Below are positions 45,849 to 58,657 of a stretch of DNA of 64,000 nucleotides, one piece after another. A program made the translations under genes and the position numbers. Under the pieces are notes generated by a model, which ran no database searches, was not told the origin of the DNA, and was given only the letters and a program-made list of their open reading frames with translations. Where the stretch lies: contig NC_087066.1 in the NCBI RefSeq assembly GCF_963678635.1, positions 55,322,312 through 55,386,311 of the forward strand. The letters run 5' to 3'. The stretch comes from Symsagittifera roscoffensis. Taxonomy: Eukaryota > Xenacoelomorpha > Acoela > Convolutidae. How positions within the stretch are numbered: position 1 is the stretch's first letter; every line of letters begins with the position of its first letter.

Positions 45849-46893
45849 TTTGCTCCGACTTTCGTAACGAAATAATTGTGCTCGGGGTTGTTTTTTTCTT
45901 CAGACAAATTTGGTTTTTTTAACTAGCCATTTTTGACGGAACTTTTTTAACATCATTCGAAAGCTATTGTTGTCTTGAGCTCAAATTTGAAAAGATATTT
46001 CACCTGTGATCCTTTTTCGTAAAGTTACGGGGGTTTAAAGATTGCCATTTTGACCAATTTGGGACAATTAACGCGCGATATAGTTCGCGCTATTAACGCG
46101 TAAGCGGAGATTTAATCCGTCTTATAAATCGTTCCAAATTGGTTTAACGAAGCTTATTTGCCATAATTGATTTGTTACTAGTAGCGAAATCTATCTTTTT
46201 GTACTTTATATGGCGTGTGGGGGGATGATTTTCATTAAAAAATTCAAATTGAAGAAAAAAAAATTTTTATTTAGTTTTATTTATTTTTTTAATTTTTAAT
46301 GTTATTACTGCTCCATAAACCTTAATAGGCAGTCGGAACATTCAGGGCTTCGCCCTGATACGAGCAGTCTTGTTGTTCCGACTTTCGATACGAAAGTAAC
46401 GGAATATTTGTGCTCGGGGTTGGTTTTTTTTTTCTTCAGACAACTTTCGACTTTTTAACTAGCCATTTTTGACGGAATTTTTTTACATCATTCAAAATGT
46501 ATTGTTGTCTTGAGCTTAAATTTGAAAATAAATTTCACCTGTGATCACTTTTCGTAAAGTTATGAGGGTTTAAAGATTGCCATTTTGACCAATTTGGGAC
46601 AATTAACGCGCGATATAACTCGCGCTATTAACGCGTAAGCGGAGATTTAATCCGTCTTAGAAATCGATCCAAATTGGTCGAAGGAAGCTTATTTGCCATA
46701 ATTGATTTCTACTAGGAGTGAAAACTATCACTTTGTACTGTATATGGCGTGTGGAAGGATGAATGCTCGCAAAAATCTTAAATAAAAAAAATGATTTTTT
46801 TTACATTTAATTTTTTAATGTTACTACTGCTCCCTAGACCTTAAAAGGCAGTCACAACATTCAGGGCCTCGCCCGGAAACAAGCAGTCTTGTC
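45849..46893 (+). mobile_element. Two head-to-tail HINE-like family 1 elements, opposite orientation
   Basis: 45,849-46,374 and 46,375-46,893 on the plus strand, junction CAGTCTTGTTGTTCCGAC. Same terminal hairpins and internal CGCGCGATATA palindrome as the 39-40-kb array, inverted relative to it. Confidence 0.83.
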
Positions 46894-49800
46894 TGTATTT
46901 AGATTGCTTTAACTTCAAAAACCAATCTTTTCAATAAGTTAGATTAAATTTTAAAACATCAGCAACTGAACTGCTATAAATGCACCTAAATGCTCTGAAT
47001 TTTTAAATGAAAATCTACAAAAGCTCACGAGTTAAAATTTACACAAAAATATGTGTTGAAGTTCGCATGTTTTATAACTTTATAAAAAATTCAAAAATTA
47101 AAGTTTTTTTATTTTAAAAAAATTATTTGAAAATTTTTTAAAAAGTGTGTAAAAAATTTCAAATTATTGGCATATCAGTACTTCTTACAATAAAAAGGTG
47201 GTTTCACTAAGTAGGTGATTTTAGGACAATTCATCTACAAGGAAAAGGACTAACATACGAATTTTTCGTCTCTTAAGGGAGAACCGCAGTTGCGTCTCTG
47301 CTTAAAAAATCAGCGAGCGGAAAGTAAGACAAAAAAATTCTAGATCACCAGCTGTTGACCTGAAGTAATGCATAAACTTTAAAATTTCAAAAAATAACCC
47401 TAACCCATAACCTTAGTGATTTCTACAAAAAATAAGGTTTAAGTCGCTTATGTAGGGGAAAACCTACTTTCCGTTCTTTTAACTGAACTGAAAATCAGAT
47501 CTGACAGGATAGTTTTCAAGTAGTGGAAAATTTTCTAAAAAACGATAAAAAGTTCGCAAAACGAGTTTTTCCTGATTTATAACTGCTTTTCTACAAAACA
47601 AAATTGTAACAGATTATCCATGGAAGTTCTCTGCACCATGTGCTTTCAATTGAAAAATTAAACTCAGAATTGGTACTACAGAGTTTCAGAAAAAAGTTTC
47701 CGAATAGCGATCAAAATCTCAAAACATAGCCAACTGACAGTTAGAAATAGAAAAGAGTACTGAACGCAAGTACAAAGAAAATAAACACTGAATTTGTTCA
47801 AAAAATCTCAACTTTCGAATTTGAAAGAAAAAAATGCCCTTTAAGCTCTTCTAATTTCCAGAGCAATTTATGATTGGCGCTGTTTTGATAACATTAGCCC
47901 AACTTGCACAAAACTGGATTATTAGGTAAAGTTTTTACTCCGCGGGAAATCTAAAAATTGAATTCCAACTTGTAACGAGCAAGAAATTCTTCACGTTTTT
48001 CATGCCATTTCCATGCTCGTATTCGGAGAGTGCTATTTACGTGACTTTCAGCAGATGAATTTGAATTTAACTGAAAAAAGTGCACACATACCTAAGTTAA
48101 TTTATAAATGCATTAATATGGATGAAAGCACATCTTTAGTTATAAGAACATTTTAAACTTCAAAAAAATAACCAAGACCTATATAAGAGTCTTCACTACG
48201 CTCATTTCTTTCTTAAATTTGAACTTTACTAAGTCCTTACAGCTTTTCAAAAAAATTAAGGCGTAATTGTTTCTACAGGGACGTTTTTCCAGACGCATAT
48301 TTCAATTGAAGCTATAATTGCGGAGCCACTTATAAAGCGAAGTTCCAAATGCCAATTTTTGCGATTAAACTCAAATCTCAGATTCGGCAGGATTGGCCAG
48401 TTTTTAGGCCAAAACTTTTTTATACGGCGTAGCTGATACTTTTTCTTCCCTCCTCACTCTCAGAGAGAATTGAAACCTCAGTCTCGAAGCTGGCGAGGTA
48501 GTTCGAGAAAAAGAAAAACCCAAGAAAAAGAGTCCAACATTCACCCAGCTGAAAATTTCGAAGGCCGTTGAAGATGAAGTAAGGTTAAAAAAACTATAGA
48601 AAAAATCCGACACACTATTTACTAATTAGTCTTTCCGTTGGTATCAATATTCCGAAACTTAAATGGGTTTTGTCGAGAAACAATAAAATTTTAGCAATAA
48701 ATGAAAAATCTTTCCTAGGCGTCTAAAGAAATTAAAAAACGAAATCCCATACATTTTTACAATACCTGATTTTGTCAAACAGGAATTGTTGTGCCCAAAA
48801 CTGCGCAATATAAATTCAGTAAGCTAAAAAAAACATAAGCGAAAACCGTTTAATCGAAAAAACGATTTCAAAATAAATCGAAAAATAAAATTCAAAATCA
48901 GACTTCGTATCATGAATTTCAGAACTTCCCTTTATAGTAGAAAATTTTAAATTCAAAATAAATTCCATGCTTGACAAAGTATGTCGATAAAAACAGTAGC
49001 AAATAATATAAATTGCATTTTAAAAAACGGAAAATGAACGGGGAAACTAGGCCGAAAACCAAGAATCCAAAAAAAATTTATTTGAAATAATCATTACTGC
49101 CAGAAAACGGACTACACCTATTCACTGCATAAATTAGGATAATTTTATTTGAGTTTTCGAGAAATTGAAATTTCGAGAAATTTACCATGCCTTCAAAACT
49201 GACCATTCTGAGAACAATGCTATTAACGGGAATAAAGACTAGTACCCTATTGCAAAACCTTATCGCAAGCGTAATGAAAATAAAAGAAAACTTAACAATT
49301 AGGATTCTGTATTCAGGCACAGTTAAAAGCTTTAGAATTAACAAAACCACTAATTTAGTGGACCAAGTTATTTTTACAAGGATAATTAACAAACCAATCA
49401 GCATAATGACAGACCGAAAACAGAAACTAATTGAGAATCCAATTCAATGAAAAAACGCCTTTTGAATAAAAGCTATTTGAGCATACAAGCTGAACTTAGC
49501 CTGTCTGATCATAAATCATGAAACATTGAGCATACAAGCTGAACTTAGCCTGTCTAATCATGAATCAGGAAAGAGAAACCAACTGAACTTGGTTTCACTT
49601 AAGTGATAATGAAGCACCGGTACTATTTCCGAATCATTAAGTGAGTTAAGTAAGCTGAATCAGTAGGATACTTTGTTAGACAAAAATCTTGCTTGACAAA
49701 AACTCCCTATGTCCGGTTTCATAACGTCGGCTAATCGCCATCACAACCATAAGTTACCAAAAAACTTTGTTTTGACAAATCCACATGCTTGGGGAAAATA

Positions 49801-50345
49801 ACACGAGGTGATTTCTGCTTTGTTTGCGGGGTTATAAAAGTTAGATTGTGATCTCTAATTATTTTCCCTACACTTATCTTAATTTCTGTTGAGTTACAAA
49901 CTTTCGCTTTTTGCGATAGGGGGGGGGGGATTGCGGTGGGGGTAGTAAAAAAGATTTTGAATCTGTTGATTCAAAGAGAGAGAGAGAGAGTCAGGAATAA
50001 CTTGTAATCCCTGCTCTTATTTTCGATCCAAACATTTTATTCCCTGAATTCGCATAAAATTGTTACTGAATACTTATTAAAAAGGATTGCAACTGAAAAA
50101 TCAACTACAATACCAGATGACTTGCGATTTAAACGATATACACTGCAGAATTTTCATCATTAAAGACAAGCTTAAAATCACTTTATAAACATCGCCTAGT
50201 TGCTAAAAAGAAAGCAGCTCAAACTAAGCTCAAAAATCTGTAATTAAGTAAATTTCAAACTGGACCGTGCGTAAACCACGAGTTAAAACATTTGCTAATT
50301 CAAAGACGTTCAAAATTTTTATTCTTTCAAGTATAACAATAAGCC
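46894..50345. other. Intergenic stretch upstream of the GST-like gene
   Basis: Holds degenerate ~165-bp repeat phrases (about 47,440-47,720 and 48,240-48,560), a relative of the 5.3-7.0-kb dispersed repeat at 47,725-48,130, a 53-bp direct duplication at about 49,470-49,565 (GAGCATACAAGCTGAACTT twice), a poly-G tract at 49,920 and a GA run at 49,975. No gene recognised. Confidence 0.5.
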
Positions 50346-50604
50346 ATGGCAATTGAGCGACGTGGTTTCAACAGTGCCATATGGGGTACAAGTTACAATC
50401 AGTTCTTTGGATACCCCCCTGAAAGCTTCAGGTTCATTGAACCCTACACGCCTCATGTTGACGCACTGAAAGAGACTCAGTTGCGCAATGGAGCTCAAGC
50501 GGCGACGGAGTCTTCCGAGAAGCCGAAGTACTTGCCGCTAGCCGATTGTGCGGTGAGTCATGGGGCTAGGTGTATTCTGGCAGCAGCTAACGCCATTGAT
50601 ATGG
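50346..50604 (+). CDS. GST-like protein, exon 1 (N-terminal thioredoxin-like part)
   Basis: ATG at 50346 follows a splice-acceptor-like TTCTTTCAAG (12 bases before it), which may be a cis or trans acceptor in the 5' UTR. The exon has 86 codons plus one base and ends at a good GTAAGC donor (50605) in phase 1. Residues about 60-86 (LADCAVSHGARCILAAANAI) resemble the first strand and helix of a GST N-terminal domain, where the catalytic Ser or Tyr would lie; a Ser is present in AVSHGARC, but a catalytic role is not certain. The ~60-residue N-terminal extension is unlike standard cytosolic GSTs. Confidence 0.75.
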
Positions 50605-53512
50605 GTAAGCAAATAAATAACTTAATAAATATAAATAATGTGGTTTCTACGAATCGCAGAGGAGCTATCAGGCCTTAACAGGACTGTCGAAGGATAGTCC
50701 ATCTGTATTAGCTCCCCACATTCCAGACTGTGTTATTTTGTTGAGCAAAGTTCTCAACAATCGCTTCTGTTCTGCTGTTTACTGGCTTAGTATAACAAGA
50801 GCAGCCTGTACCAGCGCAAATTTTACAGAAAGTTGCGGTCACAGTTATCTTTGCTGATTAAAAACGAAAACTAAATTTTGCGAATAAAAATTCATTCGAA
50901 ATTTTTTTTGAAGTTTTCCTTTTTAAAACTTTTTGGAACGTAAGTCACAAACTAAAGCCAAAACCAATTATTTTAAACATCTTAATACAGGGAGAGCCAT
51001 TTCCTGAGGATGTTTTTCATATAATTTTTAACTGCACCCGAAGCCAGGCTGACAAATTTTCATTATGATATATGCTTCGACCATGTCCTATCTGACGTTA
51101 TTTTGCGTTACCTGATTTTGCGTGAAAAAAAAAAACAGACATGTTTCAGAGCTCGGAAAAAATCATACCAATTTAACCAGGCATGTAATTTACACGACTT
51201 GTACCCTCATTAGATCAATTGGATACAGCGAAGCTGCACTTCACAGACAAAAGCAACAAAAAAACGTGGAAAAGCGCTCGCATAAGGTTTGAACAGAAAC
51301 AATGATAGAAAAAATAAGCCTCGACAGAAAATGAACTAAAAATAGGCCTTAAATAAAACCTCCGAGACTACGGGTTCCCTACCGAGATATTTAGTCATAC
51401 AATCTCGTGTTTTACACAGAGGCGAAATTGCACTCCGCATACGCAAGCATAAATATGACCGATAACGCTACTGGAAAAAAAACTGAATGAAAAAAGTGTC
51501 GAGTCTACAAAATTTCTTTAGTGATGCGCGCCAATTATGAGTCTACATAATTGCTAAGTGATAGCGGCCAAAAATGACGCATTAGCAGTACCAGTCAATT
51601 TGAAAAAAAAAAGAAATTTTCAACTAACATGCCTCAATTTATAGGGCGGACGCATTTTAACTAGTATACGAAAAAGTTCATTCAAAACATCAGACCCTTC
51701 CCAATCTTAATTTGTTGCGGGTCTCTTTACTTATCTGTACGCTACAGATCCATGATACTTTGAAGCTAGTGTTATTTGTAATAAAATAGTCTGTGTTAAT
51801 ATCCTTAGCATTGGCTGTACTTAAAAGCTGGTTATTGATCTTATGCACATTTTGCAAAAAAGAACACTTTCAAAATGAACACTTTCAATATTCAAAATAA
51901 TATTTGCGCCTTATGATGGAAAAAAAGAGGTTCATACTATAACACAAGCTTTGCTTGTTTAAACAACTCAGCCATGACATCTTGCTGTCAATAACTTTCA
52001 CGCAAAGTTCCTAGACTGGCGGAAAAAACTATGCAATTACATGCAAAAATAATACGTATAAACTTTGAAGGTGATATGTTACAATAGGTAGTCATTTTGA
52101 GTATACTGCATGTATTAAATTTCAGAACTATAATGCACAGTATAGTAATTTCATTTTCAATCAATTGTACTACTTCTAAGATAGGTTTTGTAAATAAACT
52201 AATCTGCCAAATGAAATGCTATTCATAAATTCAAATTTTTCACTTCTTTCGCCAAAAAATTTGGCTTTTGAAATAAATTATATATGTGCGAAGTATAACA
52301 AAAAGCGATCCAGCTATTGAAACTTCCTACCACCTATTGTAATATATCACCACTTTGAAGTCTTGGGTAAAACAAAAAGGATGATCGCTCAACCCGAAAC
52401 TAGCAAGCTCTTTGTGGATTGTTAAGTAGAAAAAAAATTCTGATTCGTGTTTTTTTTCCACGCAAATACAGGTACCGAATACAACGTTCTAATGTTGTTT
52501 GTGTTTTACATGGACGCGATTCAAGTCGTCCTTTGAGCGTTTGATTTTCACAAATTTGTATCAATGTCAAGGACAAGAGATCTATTATTCACATTTTTAG
52601 ACTATATTAACTATTCTTAAACGGTATAATGACATTGCTTGTCATTATAAGATTTAATACCTGCCAATATTATTTAAGAAAACCGGATCTCTCCCTATTT
52701 TGCAAAGGGGGAGGATTCGTTACTAGGTGCACAATCGCATATGCTTAACCGTTGCATTATTTCGTTATAGGGCTGGCAATTCGTTATTAGTTATCAAAGG
52801 GGGATGGGATAGTCAAATAGATCCAGAAAACCAAAACACTTTTTCTTCAACTTCAAACTATTAGCATCAATTTCTGGAAACGAAAGCACTTCTTACGAAA
52901 ATTAATAGCCTCTTCAACCGTTACGTCCCCTATTTTCTATGTTTCTAATTTTTGTCCGTCGTTTAATTGTCAATAAAATTGACATGTGGCTGTATTACTT
53001 AGTTGCAAACGAAGTTTTTCTCGGGTCTAGGGCAATTATCATCCGATATGTCAAACATCCGAACTTACAAAAAAATACGTAGTTAAATGACGTGGGAAAT
53101 TCAAGCACAAGACAGTTCAATTAGCCGATGTTGCAACCTCGCAATACTTTGGCGCAACTGCGATGGTCTCTATTAATTTGACCAATACAGCACTTTTAAT
53201 GTGTATGGTAGAAATCGGATCTTTGCCCTACTTTTTGAAAGATGCCGGATGTTTGTACTATTAAAGCTGTATTTCGGAGATTTGCAACACTTGTTGATTT
53301 TCGGATGTTTGTAACACTACTTAGTTTTTCGGATATTTGTCATATCGGATGTTTTTGCATGATACTCTTTCCTGATACTTCTGTAAAATTAATGTGTATA
53401 TACAAACGTCAGATTACTTCAATCTGATTCCAATTTTCGAAAATGTTTATTCTCTTATCTACATGGGTGTAAATTATTGATAATATCAAGGCTTACTAAA
53501 GCTTTCTTTTAG
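50605..53512 (+). other. Intron of the GST-like gene (2.9 kb)
   Basis: AT-rich with no exon recognised. Two sequences resembling GGTACCTG-TTTTGCGTGAAAA (about 51,105-51,130 and, inverted, 52,445-52,480) also match about 45,185-45,215, so they are a low-copy dispersed repeat. A 60-codon ORF just before the acceptor (53,242-53,427) comes from short local repeats (CGGATGTTTG, ACACTTGTTGATTTTCGG). Confidence 0.5.
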
Positions 53513-54090
53513 ACCCTTCATTTGTTGCCAAATACATTCAAGTGCAGCCTCTCAACGTTCAAGCGGATGGAACCTTCGATCCCTTCTGGGTGAAGCTGAT
53601 CAAAATCGAATATGGCTTCGAGGAGGAAATACGAGAGGCGGTGGCTATGATGAAATACATGTGTACCAAATTCTCAGGCTCCGATTGTTATATCTACCCG
53701 ACAAGTAACATCAACCGAATCTTCAAAATCGACTCCAAACTCAGTTTCGACCTGACTCAAATGCAGCCGAGTATTTTGACTTTCGTCGGTGAAGCTGTCA
53801 AATCGCATTCTATGCCCAAAATGAACCCTCTGAGCTCGGTTTTCAAGAACCTCGCTGAACTTGAGGCGATTCTGAAACGACAGAAGTACGTTGCCGATGA
53901 TCAATTGTCGTTGGCTGACATCTCTATGGTTACGTCAGTGACTATGCTCGAAATCGTTCAGTTCGACTTCTCAGATTTCAAGGCCATTCAAACATGGATG
54001 CGTTTGGTGAAGAGTCTGCCGTTTTATCGAGTGTCTAACTTCAGCTTCGAGGACTACACCAAAGATGCGATTAGCGCACTTAGCAAATAG
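53513..54090 (+). CDS. GST-like protein, exon 2 (C-terminal domain)
   Basis: Acceptor TTTCTTTTAG (ends 53512); the phase-1 join gives Asp and an open frame to TAG at 54088. The complete protein is 278 residues. The C-terminal half fits the GST C-terminal alpha-helical domain: a KYVADDQLSLADISMV motif (the family hydrophobic-staple/N-capping region, normally GD-x-xTLAD), then a helix ending in WMRLVKSLPFY, matching the usual Trp and terminal Pro-x-Tyr. The active class (delta/epsilon-like is closest by eye) and glutathione binding are inferred. The protein is diverged, so it may be a structural or non-enzymatic relative. Confidence 0.82.
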
Positions 54091-54347
54091 ATTAGAAAAC
54101 ATCGATTCGCTTATTGCAGAACTTGAGCTTTAGGGTGCTTGATATTTCATTTATAAATCATTAACACATCTATTTACGCCAGTACATGCGGCAAATCTTA
54201 ACAATTACTATTGCCTACAAATTCAAAAATTCTCCCTTGAAGCCAACTTTTTTGAGCAAAAACAATCACAAGGAAGTTCTAATTTGAATATAGGACCGAT
54301 TAGCAATTATACGTCTAAGAGAATACAAAAACTAAAAGGTCAGTCTA

Positions 54348-56121
54348 TTATCCAAAGACACCCATACTAATGATCTCTAGTTTTCCAAATTTTTGCCCAA
54401 CTTGTTTTGCAAGCTCGAAAATATCTTCTGGATTGTACTTGACAGCAACTGTTAATTTTCTTTCCTCCCCTTTTCCAAAAGATTTCGTCTCCAAATTAAT
54501 CCCGCTTCTTCGTTTCATAGCCTGAGCTGTTTGATGAATGAGAGCCCTTTCTGCGTTGTTGAATTCGGCCGAAAACACTATCGGCTCATCAGACCCAGAA
54601 TAAGCGTAGTCTTCTAGTAACTTTTGCGCCGTTTCCTTTGTCAACCTTAACCCGTTGACACTTTTACGTGATATCTCATCTGTTAGACCTGCTCTTCGGA
54701 CATTTGCGACCGCGGCAACCGGTTCCACGCGACCTTGTTGTTCTTTTCCCAGACCCGCCCCAGACCATCCCATTTTCATAAGCAATTTATGGCCCATATT
54801 TGACTGCGACAGGGAATCGCCCAGCGGAAGCGCTCCACTGTTTGTTATGTTAACGGGAAGTGGTTCTTCAGAAATCAGTTCTGTAGCTTCAAAATTCGAC
54901 TCTTTCGCGTTCATATCTTCACGTTTTAAAACGATATTAGTATTTATTAATTTGTTGTACGCTTTCTTGGTGCATACTTTTTTCGCAGCTTCTTGTGAAA
55001 CGCCAACCGCTGAACTTACCATCATATTTTGTATGCTTAAAACACATTTTACACTGTCACCCATTAATTGAAAATCAAAGAAATGTGGAATGTTGCCCCA
55101 GCTCAATGCGTTCATTATTATGGCATGTTCTAAATTTAGATTCATATCGCAAAACGGAACTACTAAGAGAACTCTTTGCAACGGCGAAGCATTTTGCTTC
55201 CTAATCCGGAAAGGTGGCGCTCTGAATTCAATAAGATTAAGAGGAATTTCTTGGTTTGAAATTTGGTTCGAAGAAACATTTGTTTTAGTGGAACCGTCAA
55301 CTGTATCAAAAACTATTGGAGCATGCTTTGGCTTTTCTTTTTCTTTCGAAACTGCAATTGGTTTGAGAGACCGTTCTAGGATCGGTTTTTTAACAACTGG
55401 AACACTTTGTAACATATCTTCACTTTTAGTAAATATCATTTTGGTTTTTGCGGGTGCATTCATTTCAGCTGAATCCTCAAGATCGAAAACTATTTTCTCT
55501 GCTTTCTTTTTCTTCTTTTTAGGAACAGCCAATTCTGATTCGTCCTCGATAGTTATTACTTCTATTTTTTTGAAACTAGATTGCGACTCCGAAAGACTTT
55601 CAGTCGATTCGGCGTCTCGCTTTTTGCGCTTCTTTTTCTTAGTTTCACTCCCATCCTCTAGAACTTCAATTTCATTCGTCATTTCCGCTATCTTTGAAAA
55701 TTTATTCTCATTACTTTTTACACTATTCAAACTATCTTCGCTTTTAGAAAAAGCCATATTTTTCGAACCACTTTTCGACTTCTTTTCTTTTGTGACAACT
55801 TCATTTGTTTCTGAAGAATTGAAGGCCTTGATACCTGCTGCCTCTTCCCGAACTTGCTCAATAGTATCTTGTGAAGCTTCGCCCTGGTCAAAACTAGTTT
55901 CAACCTTGCGTTTTTTGAATGGATTCTTTCCCACAATTGAAGTATCCGCCGGCTTAACCGACGTTGATTCTGTCGGCTGCGATGACTCATCATTCTCTTC
56001 GTGTTCGTCTGAGCCAGATGCTTTCACGAACTCTTTCGGAACTCCTCGAAGTTGAACCAAATTTTCGACTGTAAGTCCTTCCGATAATTGTTTGACTCGC
56101 TCTATCGTTGCTTTTGGATAC
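54348..56121 (-). CDS. NKRF: NF-kappa-B-repressing factor-like protein, exon 2 (dsRBD, G-patch, R3H)
   Basis: Main exon, 591 codons to TAA at 54348-54350. With exon 1 the protein is 656 residues, close to the length of vertebrate NKRF. Order: end of the XTBD; a Lys/Glu/Ser-rich basic region with repeated KKKKRK-type nuclear signals (about 100-300); a dsRBD-like domain (DSVKCVLSIQNMMV, AVGVSQEAAKKVC); a G-patch (MGHKLLMKMGWSGAGLGK, then an Arg/Ala-rich run); and a C-terminal R3H domain. This order is specific to NKRF. In other animals NKRF works with the exonuclease XRN2 and the helicase DHX15 in rRNA processing; that role is from family knowledge. The opposite-strand ORF at 55,090-56,055 is a shadow. 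Confidence 0.88.
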
Positions 56122-56686
56122 CTTAAGAAAAAGAACTTGAACGAGTAGGCAGAAAACGATTACTTCTTACTTAAGAGGGTTGTTTGGTAATCTAGGTTGT
56201 TTGGTAATGACTACAACTCGGAGGCGGAGCAATAAGCAGCATGGTCTAAGAGCAGAAAAACAGAAAACTATTAACTTTTATTGATTTATACGGGCTAATT
56301 GATAAAAACAATTATCGGAATTGCGAAAAAAACCAAGAAAATGAATAAATCATGTAAAATAGTTTTTTCAGTGAATTTTTTTTAAATCTCAGTTAAATTA
56401 CTCCAATTATGCATAAAAGATTAGTTAATTTGGTAATAATATCTATTCTTATACTTATTTTTACCGAATAGCTTTTAAAAGTAAATGTTTTTCTGCTCTT
56501 GGACCCATTGTGCTCTTAGACAATTCTGCTTATTGACTGGCCACCCTACAGCTCAATCATGTATGAGTCCAATCGTTCGTCAATGTTTCTCATCAGCTTA
56601 CAATCCGCTTACAACCCTTTTCTAGTTTCGTATTAAATGCTATACAAAAATTGCTGCAAAAAATTGCCTTCCAACTTACTACCAAC

Positions 56687-56883
56687 CTACATCCTAGGAC
56701 CAGATTGTTGAGCCATGCCGACGATAAGGAGTCCAGTTCGAAGGGTTCCAAGGTGCCCCAGTGTCTGTCGAGGAACTGACGCCTGGTTTCCCACTCCCTG
56801 TCGCCCTCCCAGATCTTCCTCAGTTCCTCTATGGTCTCAACTGGCTTCCTCACAGGAGCCACAAAACCATGTTTACTTTTCAT
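56687..56883 (-). CDS. NKRF: NF-kappa-B-repressing factor-like protein, exon 1 (XTBD)
   Basis: Encodes most of an XRN2-binding (XTBD) domain: ELRKIWEGDREWETRRQFLD, a HWGT, and SSAWLNNLVLGCR, completed across the intron by YPKATIERV. The donor GTTGGT (from 56686) and acceptor TTTCTTAAG (ends 56122) share a codon for Arg. XTBD proteins bind and regulate XRN2. I start at MKSKHGF (56883), because ATTTATTTCAG just upstream (ends 56893) looks like a 3' splice site; the in-frame ATG at 56910 would lie inside that intron or outron. The intron (56,122-56,686) has no recognised feature. Confidence 0.82.
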
Positions 56884-56941
56884 TGTTACAAACTGAAATA
56901 AATCACTCATAACCGACAATTCAAAAGCCTGTGACTGATGC

Positions 56942-57286
56942 TTACAGTGACAATAGGTTGTCGCGGAGCTCCAGCTTCAATTTTACAGAGTCGTCTAATT
57001 TCAAAAATAGGGATTTACTAAAATGAGCAAATAATTCATTTTGATATTGTATTAATTCCGAAAATTTTTCTATGACATTGGTAGGATTTATGGATACTCT
57101 TCTTAGAGTCAAACGATGACACAAAAATCCTGTTAACCATCCTTGAAAAAAGTCTCGACTGGTCCATACGTATGATATCTTAAAATTTACCTCAACCGAA
57201 TGAAAAGAATAAAAAATTTGAAACACTAATTTGGAGCTACCCTTTAAAATCTTAAGAACGAAAACACGGAAAAAATTTCTTAACAT
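56942..57286 (-). CDS. Unidentified 114-residue protein between ATXN7L3 and NKRF
   Basis: ATG at 57286 lies two bases after a strong 3' splice-site-like sequence (a nine-T run, GTGCATTTTCCGACAG). The ORF runs 114 codons to a TAA overlapping a GTAAGC. It is well mixed in composition, with SYVWTSRDFFQGWL and FSELIQYQNELFAHFSK, and looks like a folded, mainly helical protein. I do not recognise the family. The ORF may be a whole small gene or an exon: a splice from its GTAAGC to the NKRF acceptor would hit a stop at once, so it is not simply the 5' end of NKRF. Its place in a tight same-strand cluster is the main support for it being real. Confidence 0.5.
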   Translation of the reverse strand: MLRNFFRVFVLKILKGSSKLVFQIFYSFHSVEVNFKISYVWTSRDFFQGWLTGFLCHRLTLRRVSINPTNVIEKFSELIQYQNELFAHFSKSLFLKLDDSVKLKLELRDNLLSL

Positions 57287-57441
57287 CACTGTCGGAAAAT
57301 GCACAAAAAAAAACAGGATAAAATGTTTCTTCAACAAATTTTTTACTTATATCATCCGAAAAATGTTTCGTATGGTTTTTTTAAGAACTGATTTCTAGTA
57401 GGTAAACATCTAAATATTTATAGTATTTTCGACAAATAAAT

Positions 57442-58015
57442 CTATTTCCTCTTCTGTTTTTTGGAGCTCTTCGCTTTTCCCTTTGAGGGACTAATCTGCT
57501 CCATTCCCTTGCCTCTAGAAGACAGTCCGACATCTAAAATCTCAGGAACTGGAATCTCGTCTTTCTTAGATGCCAAAAACGATATCGAAGTATTGAAATC
57601 AGTGTCCACTTGAAACACATTCGAGGGGTAAGTTGGGATTCCATGTTCGGGTTCAATCACAGATTTTGTCCCCCAATTGCTCAAATTATCAAACACGTTT
57701 CCAATATTATCTCCGGGGTCAAGTAAGTTCGAACTTTCGCCAATCGAGTCATCTTGGGGTTCAATGTCAAAATCTCCAAACACCTCGTTCATAGAATCTG
57801 AGTTTCTGATTCTCGATTCAGTGACCTTTGACCTTTGAGGGTCAACCACGAACTCTTCCGACTCAAGGACGGAGTTGCGGAGCTCCAGACGTTGATAATC
57901 CGTATGTAATTTGCACTTGAGTGATTTGCGACACATTTTGGAGTGTTCATTCATGAGACTGGAAGGATCGACTACACCACACAGGCTCAGCAACACTTTC
58001 TGACAGTGATCCGCG
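57442..58015 (-). CDS. ATXN7L3: ATXN7L3-like SAGA subunit, exon 2 (SCA7 domain)
   Basis: Acceptor TTGTTTCTAG (ends 58016), phase 2 in, reading ADHCQKVLLSLCGVVD onward. This is the SCA7-type zinc-binding domain of ATXN7-family proteins: C-x2-H-like first part, LCG, MCRKSLKCKLHTDYQR. A Ser/Asp-rich tail and a basic KSSKKQKRK end follow; stop at 57442-57444. With exon 1 the protein is 433 residues. In ATXN7 and ATXN7L3 this domain helps the SAGA deubiquitinase module bind nucleosomes. Confidence 0.85.
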
Positions 58016-58657
58016 CTAGAAACAAAAAATAGCAGTCAAAGTTGACGAGTTTATCAAATACTTTTTAGCAGTTTTATAAAGACGAGATTTTCTCATTTCT
58101 GTAGGGATTTTTTTCTTAAAAAAGATGGGGAAAGACCTGGGAAGCACAGATATGTGCGTTTCAGACCACAACAATTTATACCAATCAAAATCAAATCCAC
58201 TTCGTTTATTTATCGAAGATGACACCGTTTATAGAAGATGACAGCGTTTAAAAAAACACTTAGTACTTTCGCTTCTTGCTTACGTTTTCCTTTTTCCTTT
58301 CCCATTTTGCTGATGATAGTAATAATGAATGATCAGTTTTAAAATCCAATGCTGATTTTATTTATCTTTAGTCATTATTTTGCCAATGGACCAAAGCTAA
58401 TTTAACGGACGGAAGTTCCTCCCACCTTAAGAAATCAGCCCTTACATCACCCAGAACAATTTTTTCTCAATAATTTTTCATTTTGGTTAAAACCATTATA
58501 AATAAGTTTTAAACGAAAAGTTCGGTGCCAACCCAACACATAAACTTTAAAGTGGAATCGTAAAAATTTTGACAAAAACGTGTCTTCATCCGGTTTAAAA
58601 CTTAAAAAACCTGCACTCTCGTAAAACTATTTATATACCCTGTAAATTATTACTAAC

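Noticed and set aside
53242-53427. 61-codon ORF upstream of GST exon 2
   Set aside because: Made of short local repeats inside the intron; not in phase with either exon.
55090-56055. 321-codon plus-strand ORF opposite NKRF
   Set aside because: Antisense of a Lys/Glu/Ser-rich coding region; no recognisable domain, while the minus frame has dsRBD, G-patch and R3H.
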